A DNA stretch of 27,074 bases, from positions 1 to 27,074 of the forward strand of contig DGDO01000098.1 in assembly GCA_002385475.1 (NCBI GenBank). The letters run 5' to 3'. Below the pieces are notes generated by a model. It was not told where the DNA came from. It searched no databases and was given only the letters and a program-made list of their open reading frames with translations. A program made the translations under genes and the position numbers. Source of the stretch: Candidatus Sordicultor fermentans. GTDB lineage: Bacteria > Atribacterota > Atribacteria > Atribacterales > Caldatribacteriaceae. This document shows, piece by piece, positions 15,364-22,014 of the stretch. The stretch's first letter is position 1; each line of letters starts with the position of its first letter.

Positions 15364-17472
15364 TTAGGAAACACCGGAGGAAGCTTCTCGGGTAGAAAAT
15401 TCAAATTCTACCTTCCCTTCTTCCTGAAGAACCAGATAAGCAGAAAACTTCTTGCCTTTACGGGACTTAAAGCCGTAAAGCTTGTCCGTTCTACCCGTGG
15501 TAATTAATTTTTGAGCTTCCTGGCGGTTAATAAATCTTCCCGCTATCTTCTTCCAAATGGTAAATGGGCAACCTTCTTTCCATCGGGAGCAGCTAAAAGA
15601 TTTGCGATTTTCATGGACTGGAGCTCCACAAAGGGGACAGTTCCCAACAGGCATAGACATCTTTTCTCTTTCTCCCCGGTCCTCCATACTTTTAACTTTT
15701 TCTACCATTTCCACTGTAAATTTTCTAATTTCCTCCATGAAGGTATCTCGAGAGAATTCCCCTTTCTCAATCTGGTTGAGCTTTTTTTCCCATTCTCCGG
15801 TAAGTTGAGGAGATGATAGCTCGGGAACTGGTATATTTTCTATCAAATTTATTAACTCTTTCCCTTTGGGAGTGGGTATAAGGGTTTTACCACTCCTTTC
15901 CACATAACCTACTTGTATTAATCGTTCAATTATGGCTGCCCGGGTGGCTGGAGTACCAATACCTCCCTCTTTCAATATTTCCTGTAGCTCTTCATCCTCT
16001 ACAAACCGGCCTGCTCCCTCCATAGCTGACAAAAGAGTAGCTTCAGTATAGCGAGGAGGGGCTTTGGTTTCTTTTTCTTCCATCCAGGCTTTTTCCGTTT
16101 TCACTGTAGTTCCCTTTTCAACTGCGGGTAAGAAGTCTTCTTCCTCTCCCTCTTCTTTTCCATAAATTGCCCTCCAACCTGCCTCCAGAAGAACTTTAGA
16201 TTTGCTAACAAATTTCTCATCCTCCACCACAGTTTTGATACTACGATGAACCCAAACTGCTTCAGGATAAAAAGAGGCAATAAATCTTTTTACGATTAAA
16301 TTCATGATTCTCCTGTCATTTTCACTTAAACTTTCCCAATCAATTTTCTCCCCGGTGGGGATAATGGCATGGTGGTCGGAAACTTTGCTTTTGTCAAATA
16401 TTCTTTTATCCTTTAGAGCTTTCCCTCGAGGAAATTCTTCCTTTACCCGTTCTGCAAAATCACACTCTGCTAACATACGCCAGCACTTCTCTACCTGGGA
16501 AATTAAATCAGGAGAAAGATAGCGAGAGTTGGTGCGAGGGTAAGTTATCAGTTTATGACGCTCATAGAGTCTTTGAGCACTATCCAGAGTGCGTTTAGCT
16601 GAATAACCAAAAAGTTTATTGGCATCTCTTTGTAATTCAGTAAGGTCATAGAGAAGAGGGTGAGGTTCTTTAACCTTACGCTCCTTGTATTCAGCTACTT
16701 TCCCCTCTTGACCTTTAACTTTATTTACTATTGATTGAGCTTTCTCCTTCTCCCAAACTCGGTCTTCCTTTTTTTCCCATTTCCCCCGGTAAGAACCAGA
16801 GGGGGAAGAGAATTCAGCGAATATTTCCCAGTAAGGAACGGGAACAAATTTTTCTATTTCTCTTTCTCTTTCAACCAAAATAGCCAGAGTAGGAGTTTGC
16901 ACTCTTCCTACAGAAAGCAGAGTTTTATAGCGAGCAGTAAACACTCGAGTGCCATTGATGCCTACCAACCAATCCCCCTCTGAACGACACTTGGCTGCCT
17001 GAGCTAAAAGTTCATAATCATCTCCGGGTTTAAGATGGGAAAAAGCCTCTTTTATAGCCTCTTGAGTCATAGAAGAAAGCCAAAGGCGGTAAACTGGTTT
17101 GCTACCCGCTAAAAATTCATAAATATAGCGGAAGATTAGCTCTCCTTCTCTACCTGCATCACAAGCATTTATTATCACTTCCACTTCTTTAGAATTAATG
17201 AGTTTTTTGATAACCTCTAACCTTTCTTCTGCTCCTTCTATGGCTTTCAGCTTAAATTCATCCGGCACAACCGGTAACAGAGCAAGACGCCACATTTTCA
17301 GTTTTTTATCATAATCTTCTGGTTCAGCTAAAGTCACTAAGTGTCCAACTGCCCACGTAACAATATAATCTTCATTCTCCCAGTATTCCTTCTTCTTCTT
17401 CATTTTACCCAAAGCACGGGCTATATCCTGAGCCACACCAGGTTTCTCAGTAATGATTAACTTCTTACCCAT
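15364..17472 (-). CDS. topB: DNA topoisomerase III (type IA)
   Basis: A type IA topoisomerase that passes single strands and helps unlink DNA. The N-terminal Toprim domain has LIITEKPGVAQDIA and ACDAGREGELIFR, i.e. the DxGxE form in which the middle acidic residue of TopA's DxDxE is Gly. SVGRVQTPTLAILVERE is a strong TopB signature. The catalytic Tyr is in LITYPRTNSRYL, with Asn where Asp is commonest. The C-terminus has one four-Cys zinc ribbon (CPLCG and FSCSRWKEGCPF) and a topo C-terminal repeat (SRKGKKFSAYLVLQ). The frame is open to GTG 17481, but ATG 17472 has AAAGGA 10 nt upstream and matches the family start. It follows the SDH protease gene closely and probably shares its transcript. 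Confidence 0.92.
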   Translation of the reverse strand: MGKKLIITEKPGVAQDIARALGKMKKKKEYWENEDYIVTWAVGHLVTLAEPEDYDKKLKMWRLALLPVVPDEFKLKAIEGAEERLEVIKKLINSKEVEVIINACDAGREGELIFRYIYEFLAGSKPVYRLWLSSMTQEAIKEAFSHLKPGDDYELLAQAAKCRSEGDWLVGINGTRVFTARYKTLLSVGRVQTPTLAILVEREREIEKFVPVPYWEIFAEFSSPSGSYRGKWEKKEDRVWEKEKAQSIVNKVKGQEGKVAEYKERKVKEPHPLLYDLTELQRDANKLFGYSAKRTLDSAQRLYERHKLITYPRTNSRYLSPDLISQVEKCWRMLAECDFAERVKEEFPRGKALKDKRIFDKSKVSDHHAIIPTGEKIDWESLSENDRRIMNLIVKRFIASFYPEAVWVHRSIKTVVEDEKFVSKSKVLLEAGWRAIYGKEEGEEEDFLPAVEKGTTVKTEKAWMEEKETKAPPRYTEATLLSAMEGAGRFVEDEELQEILKEGGIGTPATRAAIIERLIQVGYVERSGKTLIPTPKGKELINLIENIPVPELSSPQLTGEWEKKLNQIEKGEFSRDTFMEEIRKFTVEMVEKVKSMEDRGEREKMSMPVGNCPLCGAPVHENRKSFSCSRWKEGCPFTIWKKIAGRFINRQEAQKLITTGRTDKLYGFKSRKGKKFSAYLVLQEEGKVEFEFSTREASSGVS

Positions 17473-17486
17473 AATATTCACATCCT

Positions 17487-18341
17487 TTACTCAACTTTTT
17501 CTTTTCCTCCTGTGGGTCGACGGTGAGGAGCATAAGGAGCAGGAACATACTCCACGGAAGGCCGTTGCTGTTGTGGTTGAGGATAAAGGTCCATAAGCTG
17601 GTAAATCTCGTCTGGTAAACCCTCTTGCACTGGAAGTCCTAATTCTTTTGCCATCTCTAAAGTAATGGGAAAATCGTGAGTCCATCGACCCTCGGACAAA
17701 ATCCTGGCTAACTCCCGGGCTTTTTCCTCAGGAAGACGTTCATCAACTAAATTTAAAACTACCTGATAAACCTGATTAATAGCTTTGCGAGCAATATCAC
17801 CTAAAATTAAGGTTTGATCATCCCGATTGGGGTTAGGCTCTTCCAGAGCTTTTAAAATCGAGGCAGCCGGGTATTGAGCTTGAACTGTACCTATTTGAGG
17901 ATCGACAGGTCCTAAAACAGCATTGGGATCCATAATTATCTCATCTGCTGCCAGAGCAATCAGCGTTCCTCCCGACATAGCGTAATGAGGAATAAACACT
18001 GTAACTTTAGCCGGGTGCCTTTTTATAGCACAAGCAATTTGTTGAGCAGCAAGTACCAGCCCTCCAGGAGTGTGGAGAATCAAATCAATGGGCATATCCT
18101 CAGGAGTAAGATGAATAGCTCGCAATATTTTTTCTGAATCCTCAATATTAATATAGCGTGCTATAGGTAGACCTAAAAAGCTAACTGATTCTTGCCTGTG
18201 GATCATGGCAATTACCCGCGATCTCCTTTTTCTCTCCAAACTCTTAATCGCTGCCATTCTTTGCTGCTCAATCATCTTCTTCTGCAAAGCAGGCAGGTAA
18301 ATACTAAAAATGAGGATAAGAAAGATTATATCCCAGAACAT
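17487..18341 (-). CDS. membrane-anchored SDH family Clp-fold serine protease
   Basis: The 284 residues begin with a transmembrane anchor (WDIIFLILIFSIYLPAL, residues 3-19), a basic linker, then a ClpP/crotonase-fold domain. LILHTPGGLVLAAQQIACAI (88-106) supplies the oxyanion Gly pair. Ser123 in HYAMSGGTLIALAADEI is the expected nucleophile, and MDPNAVLGPVDPQIG is the family signature (SDH_sah, PF01972 type, related to SppA). A Pro/Gln-rich tail ends the protein. Members are presumed membrane-associated proteases; substrates are generally unknown. The catalytic dyad or triad partner is not obvious (K186 is a candidate). ATG 18341 has GGGAGG about 9 nt upstream. It is 20 nt after fumarase beta and 14 nt before topB. 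Confidence 0.85.
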   Translation of the reverse strand: MFWDIIFLILIFSIYLPALQKKMIEQQRMAAIKSLERKRRSRVIAMIHRQESVSFLGLPIARYINIEDSEKILRAIHLTPEDMPIDLILHTPGGLVLAAQQIACAIKRHPAKVTVFIPHYAMSGGTLIALAADEIIMDPNAVLGPVDPQIGTVQAQYPAASILKALEEPNPNRDDQTLILGDIARKAINQVYQVVLNLVDERLPEEKARELARILSEGRWTHDFPITLEMAKELGLPVQEGLPDEIYQLMDLYPQPQQQRPSVEYVPAPYAPHRRPTGGKEKVE

Positions 18342-18361
18342 TTTTTACAACCTCCCTTATA

Positions 18362-18955
18362 TCAGTATTCATTATATAAAGCAAGATTACGATATTTTAT
18401 TTTCCCCTCTTTAAAAATATCTCCTCCTTGAGCATCATAAGCTACCAAAAGGGGAAATTGTTCCACTTTCAAGCGCAAAAGAGCTTGAGCTCCCAGGTCT
18501 TCGTAATCCAACACTTCTTTTTCTACTACAAAAGTGGAAAGATAGGCTGCTGCTCCTCCGCAAGCCAGTAAATAAAGGGCTCCATATTTCTCTAAAAGCT
18601 CCTTCACTTCCTCTCTCCTCTCCCCCTTTCCAATGGTCGCCCGCAAACCTTTTTGCAGAAAATATTCCAGATATTTATCCATTCGGCTACTGGTGGTGGG
18701 ACCAATTGACCCTATTATCTCTCCTCGGCGAGCAGGAGTGGGACCAGCATAATAAATAACTGATCCCGAAAAAGAAAAGGGAAGTTCTTTTCCTTTTTCC
18801 AGGTCCTCTATCAGGCGTTGATGAGTTAAATCACGAGCCACATAGATAACTCCATTTAAATGAACTTTATCACCTGCTCGCAAAAATTTAATCTCTTCCA
18901 CCGAAAGAGGAGTTTTTAAAATTACTTCTTTCTTTCCTTCCATTTGCTTCACCAT
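18362..18955 (-). CDS. class I fumarate hydratase, beta subunit
   Basis: The beta subunit completes the active site of iron-sulfur fumarase (fumarate to malate). Signatures are LSVEEIKFLRAGDKVHLNG, YYAGPTPARRGEIIGSIGPTTSSRMD and a Gly/Ala-rich LLACGGAAAYL. The frame is open to 19114, but that extension lies inside the alpha gene. ATG 18955 overlaps the alpha stop by 7 nt and gives 198 residues, close to the usual 180-190. ATG 18943, with GGTGA 5 nt upstream, is an equally possible start. L(+)-tartrate dehydratase beta is a close relative and cannot be excluded from sequence alone; fumarase is more likely for an isolated pair. Confidence 0.88.
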   Translation of the reverse strand: MVKQMEGKKEVILKTPLSVEEIKFLRAGDKVHLNGVIYVARDLTHQRLIEDLEKGKELPFSFSGSVIYYAGPTPARRGEIIGSIGPTTSSRMDKYLEYFLQKGLRATIGKGERREEVKELLEKYGALYLLACGGAAAYLSTFVVEKEVLDYEDLGAQALLRLKVEQFPLLVAYDAQGGDIFKEGKIKYRNLALYNEY

Positions 18956-19791
18956 TTCAAGGTTTTCTGACGGAAAACATGACAGCTGCACACTAAACCC
19001 ACCGGGAAACTGGCTATATGACAAGGATAGGTTTCTATTCGGACTTCTAGACAGGTAGTCTTTCCTCCCACTCCTTGAGGACCAATTCCCAGTCGGTTGA
19101 TATCTTCTCGCCATTTTTCCTCTAATTCCCGATAGCGAGGGTCGGGATTGGCTTCTCCTAGAGGACGGGATAAAGCTCGAGATGCGAGATAAAGAGCATA
19201 GGGAGCATTACCACCTATTCCTACTCCCACAATAAGAGGAGGGCAAGCTTGTCCTCCCTTTGTATCCAGCTCCCTGAGAACGAATCTCTCTACCTCTTCT
19301 GGTTTGCTACCCGGTTCTAAAATTCCCAGAGAGCTGATATTATCGCATCCTCCACCCTTAACCAGAAGATCTATGCGAAGCTCATCTCCTTCTTCTAGTT
19401 CAAAGAAATAAACGCCTGGAGTATTATCTCCAGTATTCTTACCAAAGAAAGGGTCAGACATTATGGACTTTCGAAAATAATTATTTTTATAAGCTCTCCT
19501 TATAGCCTCATCCAGTGCCTGGCGCAAGCTTCCTCCCTTAATTCTTATTTCTTCTCCTTTTTCCACTTTAGCCATCACCATTCCCGTATCCTGACAGAGA
19601 GGAAGATGTCGTTCTTCCGCTACCACGTAATTTTCCATTACCTGTGATAACATTTCTCGAGCTAAATCATTCTCTTCAGCTGCTAAAGCTTCTAACATTT
19701 TTTCTCTAAGTAGTTGGGGACTGATTATATTCAGCTCTTCTAATGCCTTTTCTACCTGTTGAACTATCTCTTGAAATTCTAATTCTTTCAT
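18949..19791 (-). CDS. class I fumarate hydratase, alpha subunit
   Basis: This is the [4Fe-4S]-binding subunit of the two-part fumarase/tartrate dehydratase family. The three expected cluster Cys are visible: C66 in LPLCQDTGM, C183 in GGQACPPLIVGVGIGG and C268 or C270 in GLVCSCHVFR. KGGGCDN (146-151) and LGIGPQGVGGKTTCL (234-248) are family motifs. The 280 residues match the alpha-subunit norm. ATG 19791 has GAGGAAG about 6 nt upstream. It leads a probable operon with the beta subunit, an SDH protease and topB. The oxygen-labile cluster type suits an anaerobe. Fumarate is the favoured substrate; tartrate is the alternative. Confidence 0.9.
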   Translation of the reverse strand: MKELEFQEIVQQVEKALEELNIISPQLLREKMLEALAAEENDLAREMLSQVMENYVVAEERHLPLCQDTGMVMAKVEKGEEIRIKGGSLRQALDEAIRRAYKNNYFRKSIMSDPFFGKNTGDNTPGVYFFELEEGDELRIDLLVKGGGCDNISSLGILEPGSKPEEVERFVLRELDTKGGQACPPLIVGVGIGGNAPYALYLASRALSRPLGEANPDPRYRELEEKWREDINRLGIGPQGVGGKTTCLEVRIETYPCHIASFPVGLVCSCHVFRQKTLKW

Positions 19792-19815
19792 TTTCTACTT
19801 CCTCTTCGTAGTTTA

Positions 19816-19844
19816 ATTCTAAAACCCCGGAAACTCCGCTTTAA
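19816..19844 (-). promoter_or_regulatory. candidate promoter of the fumarase operon
   Basis: Within the 62 nt between the aldo/keto reductase remnant and fumarase alpha, a minus-strand TTAAAG (19839-19844) is spaced 17 nt from TAGAAT (19816-19821). The spacing is ideal and the -10 differs from TATAAT at one base, but the -35 is poor (3 of 6). Confidence 0.3.
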
Positions 19845-19853
19845 TCCTTTATT

Positions 19854-20322
19854 TTACCACCAGTAGTGGGCTTCTTCTTTAACATAATTATTGTGAATCT
19901 CCGCTATTTTCTCCGCAACCTCCTCAAAAACAGAGAAAGTTCCGATGCTCAAGAGTTTTCTCGACTTGTTCTGGGTCTTTAGCTCCGGGAATAACCGTAG
20001 CAACTTCGGGAAACATAAGAATTCATTTCCCTTTAACTATTTCATCCAGTATATCAAAAGTTTCAGAGTTACAGTAAAGTTCTACAGAAAGGAACGGAGC
20101 TGCAAAAAGCCTATAGCTTCTGCACCCAAGTTAGAGAAACTTCTATCCACAAGAGCATTCAAGCCTTCCCGATTATAACTGAAAATAAAAGTGAAGAAAC
20201 AGCACGTAATGCTACTCAGATAGCCTCTTCTTCTACCTTTCCTAATCCACTTCCAATAGCCCAGGCGCAAAACTGACTTCTCTTACTGTTCAACCCGTTT
20301 GACCAAAAACCCCGTAGTTCAA
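19854..20322 (-). pseudogene. aldo/keto reductase, frameshifted and internally deleted
   Basis: Pieces of an aldo/keto reductase occur in the right order on the minus strand but in different frames. The N-terminus is (TTG)NYGVFGQTG, then a stop. Next come WAIGSGLGKVEEEAI, YNREGLNALVDRSFSNLGAE followed by AIGFLQLRSF, CNSETFDILDEIVKGK, then a jump to FPEVATVIPGAKDPEQVEKT, and after one more shift VFEEVAEKIAEIHNNYVKEE with a terminal TAA at 19854. The family normally needs about 300 residues; this stretch is 469 nt, so roughly half is missing, chiefly after the N-terminus and in the region following LDEIVK. GGGAGAG before the TTG and an extended -10 farther upstream survive. No transposon scar is visible, and the decay looks like small deletions. 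No function is expected. Confidence 0.85.
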
Positions 20323-20352
20323 GATTTTATCTCTCCCATTATTTTTTTATAA

Positions 20353-20361
20353 ATTATAACA
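20353..20361 (-). promoter_or_regulatory. surviving extended -10 of the reductase pseudogene
   Basis: On the minus strand TGTTATAAT is a perfect extended -10 element, about 30 nt upstream of the pseudogene's TTG. The -35 region is weak (TTTGCT at 16 nt, 3 of 6). If active it would transcribe the dead gene and perhaps feed the fumarase operon. Confidence 0.4.
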
Positions 20362-20490
20362 GAAAATAACTCAGAGCAAAGAGCAAAGCAAATTAACCTA
20401 CTAATAAAAGAAAGGGAGATAACGAAAGATGCCAGAAGTCTTCAGTCAGTTGAAACCCGTTGAATGCTTCGCAAAACAATCTTGCTTTAG

Positions 20491-20520
20491 GCAGGGAGAC
20501 AATTGTAATTGTCTCCCTGC
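20491..20520 (-). terminator. strong hairpin downstream of the encapsulin gene
   Basis: GCAGGGAGACAATT and its exact complement are separated by 2 nt, giving up to 14 paired bases, 37 nt after the encapsulin stop codon. There is no T-run after it on either strand, so it is not a textbook intrinsic terminator. It may end the ferritin-encapsulin transcript with a factor, or protect its 3' end. Confidence 0.55.
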
Positions 20521-20556
20521 GGACTTACAGGGTGTACAATTCTTGATTTTTGCCAC

Positions 20557-21348
20557 TTATTCTTCCAGAATACCAATAGCTTGAGGTTCCCGGATAAGAG
20601 GAACTATGCTCTCAGAGATATTGAAAACTAAATCTCCTTCCTCAGGCCCGATAAATCCTACAGTCATATCCTGACCCACCACTAAGGAAACATAGTTTTT
20701 GTTAGAATCTAATATTACTCCTCCCTTTTTGAGGAAAGGAGCCTTTACTACTCCATCTCCTACTATTTCCTTCAGATGTTCCAGTTCTGTTTTAGCTCCC
20801 TGACTATAAATCCGCAAAAGGAGATTGTAGCGCTTTGGTGCTAAAGCCAGAGTATAGGGGCCATGAAATCCTCCCTCATCAAGAAGGGTAACAGCCTGAA
20901 TGATATCATTTGCCGCTTCACCTGTCTCTTCCCAGGAAGACAGTTTCATTTTTTGGCTTCCTGTAACAGTCAGAAGACCGGGAATACCCGTCAGTCCTTG
21001 AAAAATAATCTCGTCTTCCTGGCGAGCGCATTCCCGAGTAGCTTCAACAAGAGGCGTTAAGTCTATAGTCACTCTTTCTCTTTCATAATTGGCTAAATCC
21101 ATTTTTCTCAACCGGAAAGACCTCTGGATTTCCACTAAAGAAAGAGCCTGGCTCAGTGAAACCCCTTCTCCCTCTGAAATATTAGACAAAGAGACGAATT
21201 TTAGTCCTAAACCAAAAGGACCTTCCCAGGAAAGGATTCGTCTCCCCGAAAGATAAGCTTTAGCCACCTCTATCATGGTTCTATCCAGCAATTCCCAAAC
21301 TTGAGGGGTTAAAGGAGCATCTTCCCGACTTAAGTATTTATTAGCCAT
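20557..21348 (-). CDS. family 1 encapsulin shell protein
   Basis: The protein has the HK97-type capsid fold and self-assembles into a protein nanocompartment. It has 263 residues against 264 in the Thermotoga maritima encapsulin and aligns with it throughout. Matching landmarks are APLTPQVWELLDRT near the N-terminus, SGRRILSWEGPFGLGL, LVEIQRSFRLRKMDLANYER, QEDEIIFQGLTGIPGLL, DEGGFHGPYTLALAP and SLVVGQDMTVGFIGPEEGDL near the C-terminus. ATG 21348 has AAAGGAGGG about 6 nt upstream. It lies 14 nt behind the ferritin-like cargo gene, whose C-terminal tail resembles a shell-docking peptide, so the shell probably stores iron. Bacteriophage origin of the fold is established for the family. No phage genes lie nearby. 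Confidence 0.95.
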   Translation of the reverse strand: MANKYLSREDAPLTPQVWELLDRTMIEVAKAYLSGRRILSWEGPFGLGLKFVSLSNISEGEGVSLSQALSLVEIQRSFRLRKMDLANYERERVTIDLTPLVEATRECARQEDEIIFQGLTGIPGLLTVTGSQKMKLSSWEETGEAANDIIQAVTLLDEGGFHGPYTLALAPKRYNLLLRIYSQGAKTELEHLKEIVGDGVVKAPFLKKGGVILDSNKNYVSLVVGQDMTVGFIGPEEGDLVFNISESIVPLIREPQAIGILEE

Positions 21349-21362
21349 CTCTTACCCTCCTT

Positions 21363-21722
21363 TCAGCTCTCTTTGAGAGGTCCCACAGTAGGAGGCTCTC
21401 CCTCTACAATTTTTCCTTCTTGATACAGTTCTTCTCGCATTTCCTCCACCTCTTGTTTTCCCTCAGCCAGGAACTGGTCTTCATCCTGAGTAAGAATTTG
21501 CAGCAAACGCAAAAACTCCCCAGCATGAACTCGTTCCTCGTCAGCAATATCGAGTAATACTTTCTTGGCCAGAGGATGGTCGGTAGCATCGGCTTGAGCA
21601 GTATAAAGATGAATGGCTTCCTCTTCTGCTGCTATACTAAGACGAATAGCCCGGATGAGTTCTGATAAACTCATTTTCTTATCGGGAGTTAGACCGCTGA
21701 AAGGATTTAAAAATTCAGCCAT
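21363..21722 (-). CDS. encapsulated ferritin-like cargo protein
   Basis: A 119-residue half-ferritin with one two-helix hairpin, which must dimerise to form a ferroxidase site. Glu34 (in AAEEEAIHLY) and the E63-R-V-H66 motif in DIADEERVHAGEF match the iron ligands known for encapsulated ferritins. The start MAEFLNPFSGLTPDKKMSL is characteristic of ferritin-like proteins beside encapsulins. After an acidic linker the C-terminus ends PPTVGPLKES, resembling the (L)TVGSLK-type cargo-loading peptide that docks inside the shell. It probably oxidises Fe(II) and passes mineral to the encapsulin lumen. ATG 21722 has AAGGAGG 7 nt upstream, an excellent site. The upstream region holds an extended -10 and a 16-bp inverted repeat. 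Confidence 0.93.
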   Translation of the reverse strand: MAEFLNPFSGLTPDKKMSLSELIRAIRLSIAAEEEAIHLYTAQADATDHPLAKKVLLDIADEERVHAGEFLRLLQILTQDEDQFLAEGKQEVEEMREELYQEGKIVEGEPPTVGPLKES

Positions 21723-21752
21723 TTTCTTACCTCCTTAAAAAGCTTTTAATTT

Positions 21753-21761
21753 ATTCTACCA
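21753..21761 (-). promoter_or_regulatory. candidate extended -10 for the ferritin-encapsulin operon
   Basis: TGGTAGAAT on the minus strand is an extended -10, 31 nt upstream of the ferritin start. The right arm (in transcription sense) of the inverted repeat at 21766-21868 falls where a -35 would be, and no good TTGACA is present, so a repressor or activator binding there could control the operon. Confidence 0.35.
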
Positions 21762-21765
21762 CAAT

Positions 21766-21868
21766 GAAGTTATAGTATCCCGCAAAATCTGTTAAACTGC
21801 TAAAACTTCAAAAAGCAAATTATGTCGAAAGTCAAACGACAGTAAAACATTAGGGATACTATAACTTC
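21766..21868. repeat. 103-bp unit bounded by perfect 16-bp inverted repeats
   Basis: GAAGTTATAGTATCCC at 21766-21781 recurs exactly inverted at 21853-21868, with 71 nt between. A smaller palindrome (TGTCG...CGACA) lies inside. No target-site duplication is evident at the edges and no coding frame exists in between. It may be a non-autonomous transposon-like unit (MITE), a large RNA hairpin, or paired operator sites for the ferritin promoter. Confidence 0.75.
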
Positions 21869-21917
21869 TTCAGTAATCTTTTGTTTTTGTATCCTGTCTT
21901 TAATTTTTTGTTTTTAG

Positions 21918-22008
21918 CGCCGCAAGCACGCTGGGGGTACTTTCCCCCAGCGTTATAGTTTTTAGCTTTTTTATCTATTTTGCTTTTACAGTTTACGGCG
22001 TAAACTGT
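21918..22008 (-). repeat. structured intergenic repeat, copy A
   Basis: This copy lies just after the kinase stop codon. It contains a 21-nt palindrome, ACAGTTTAC-GGC-GTAAACTGT (21988-22008), an AT-rich spacer with TATTTTGCTTTT, and a 10-bp GC hairpin, ACGCTGGGGG with its complement (21928-21953), followed by GCGGCG. The same parts occur in the same order at 26394-26487. In the plus direction the hairpin is followed by T-rich sequence; in the direction of the kinase gene it is not. It probably acts at the mRNA 3' end. Confidence 0.6.
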
Positions 22009-22014
22009 CTTTAA

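Noticed and set aside
18956..19114. N-terminal 53-residue extension of fumarase beta
   Set aside because: The extension lies inside the alpha coding sequence and does not resemble the family; start codons at the alpha stop fit better.
20082..20270. 62-residue minus-strand ORF as an independent gene
   Set aside because: Its second half (NREGLNALVDRSFSNLGAEA) is a fragment of the aldo/keto reductase pseudogene.
21766..22008. CRISPR-like or insertion-sequence interpretation of the repeat-rich region
   Set aside because: The repeats are inverted and not regularly spaced, there are no spacers or cas genes, and no transposase frame lies in or near them.
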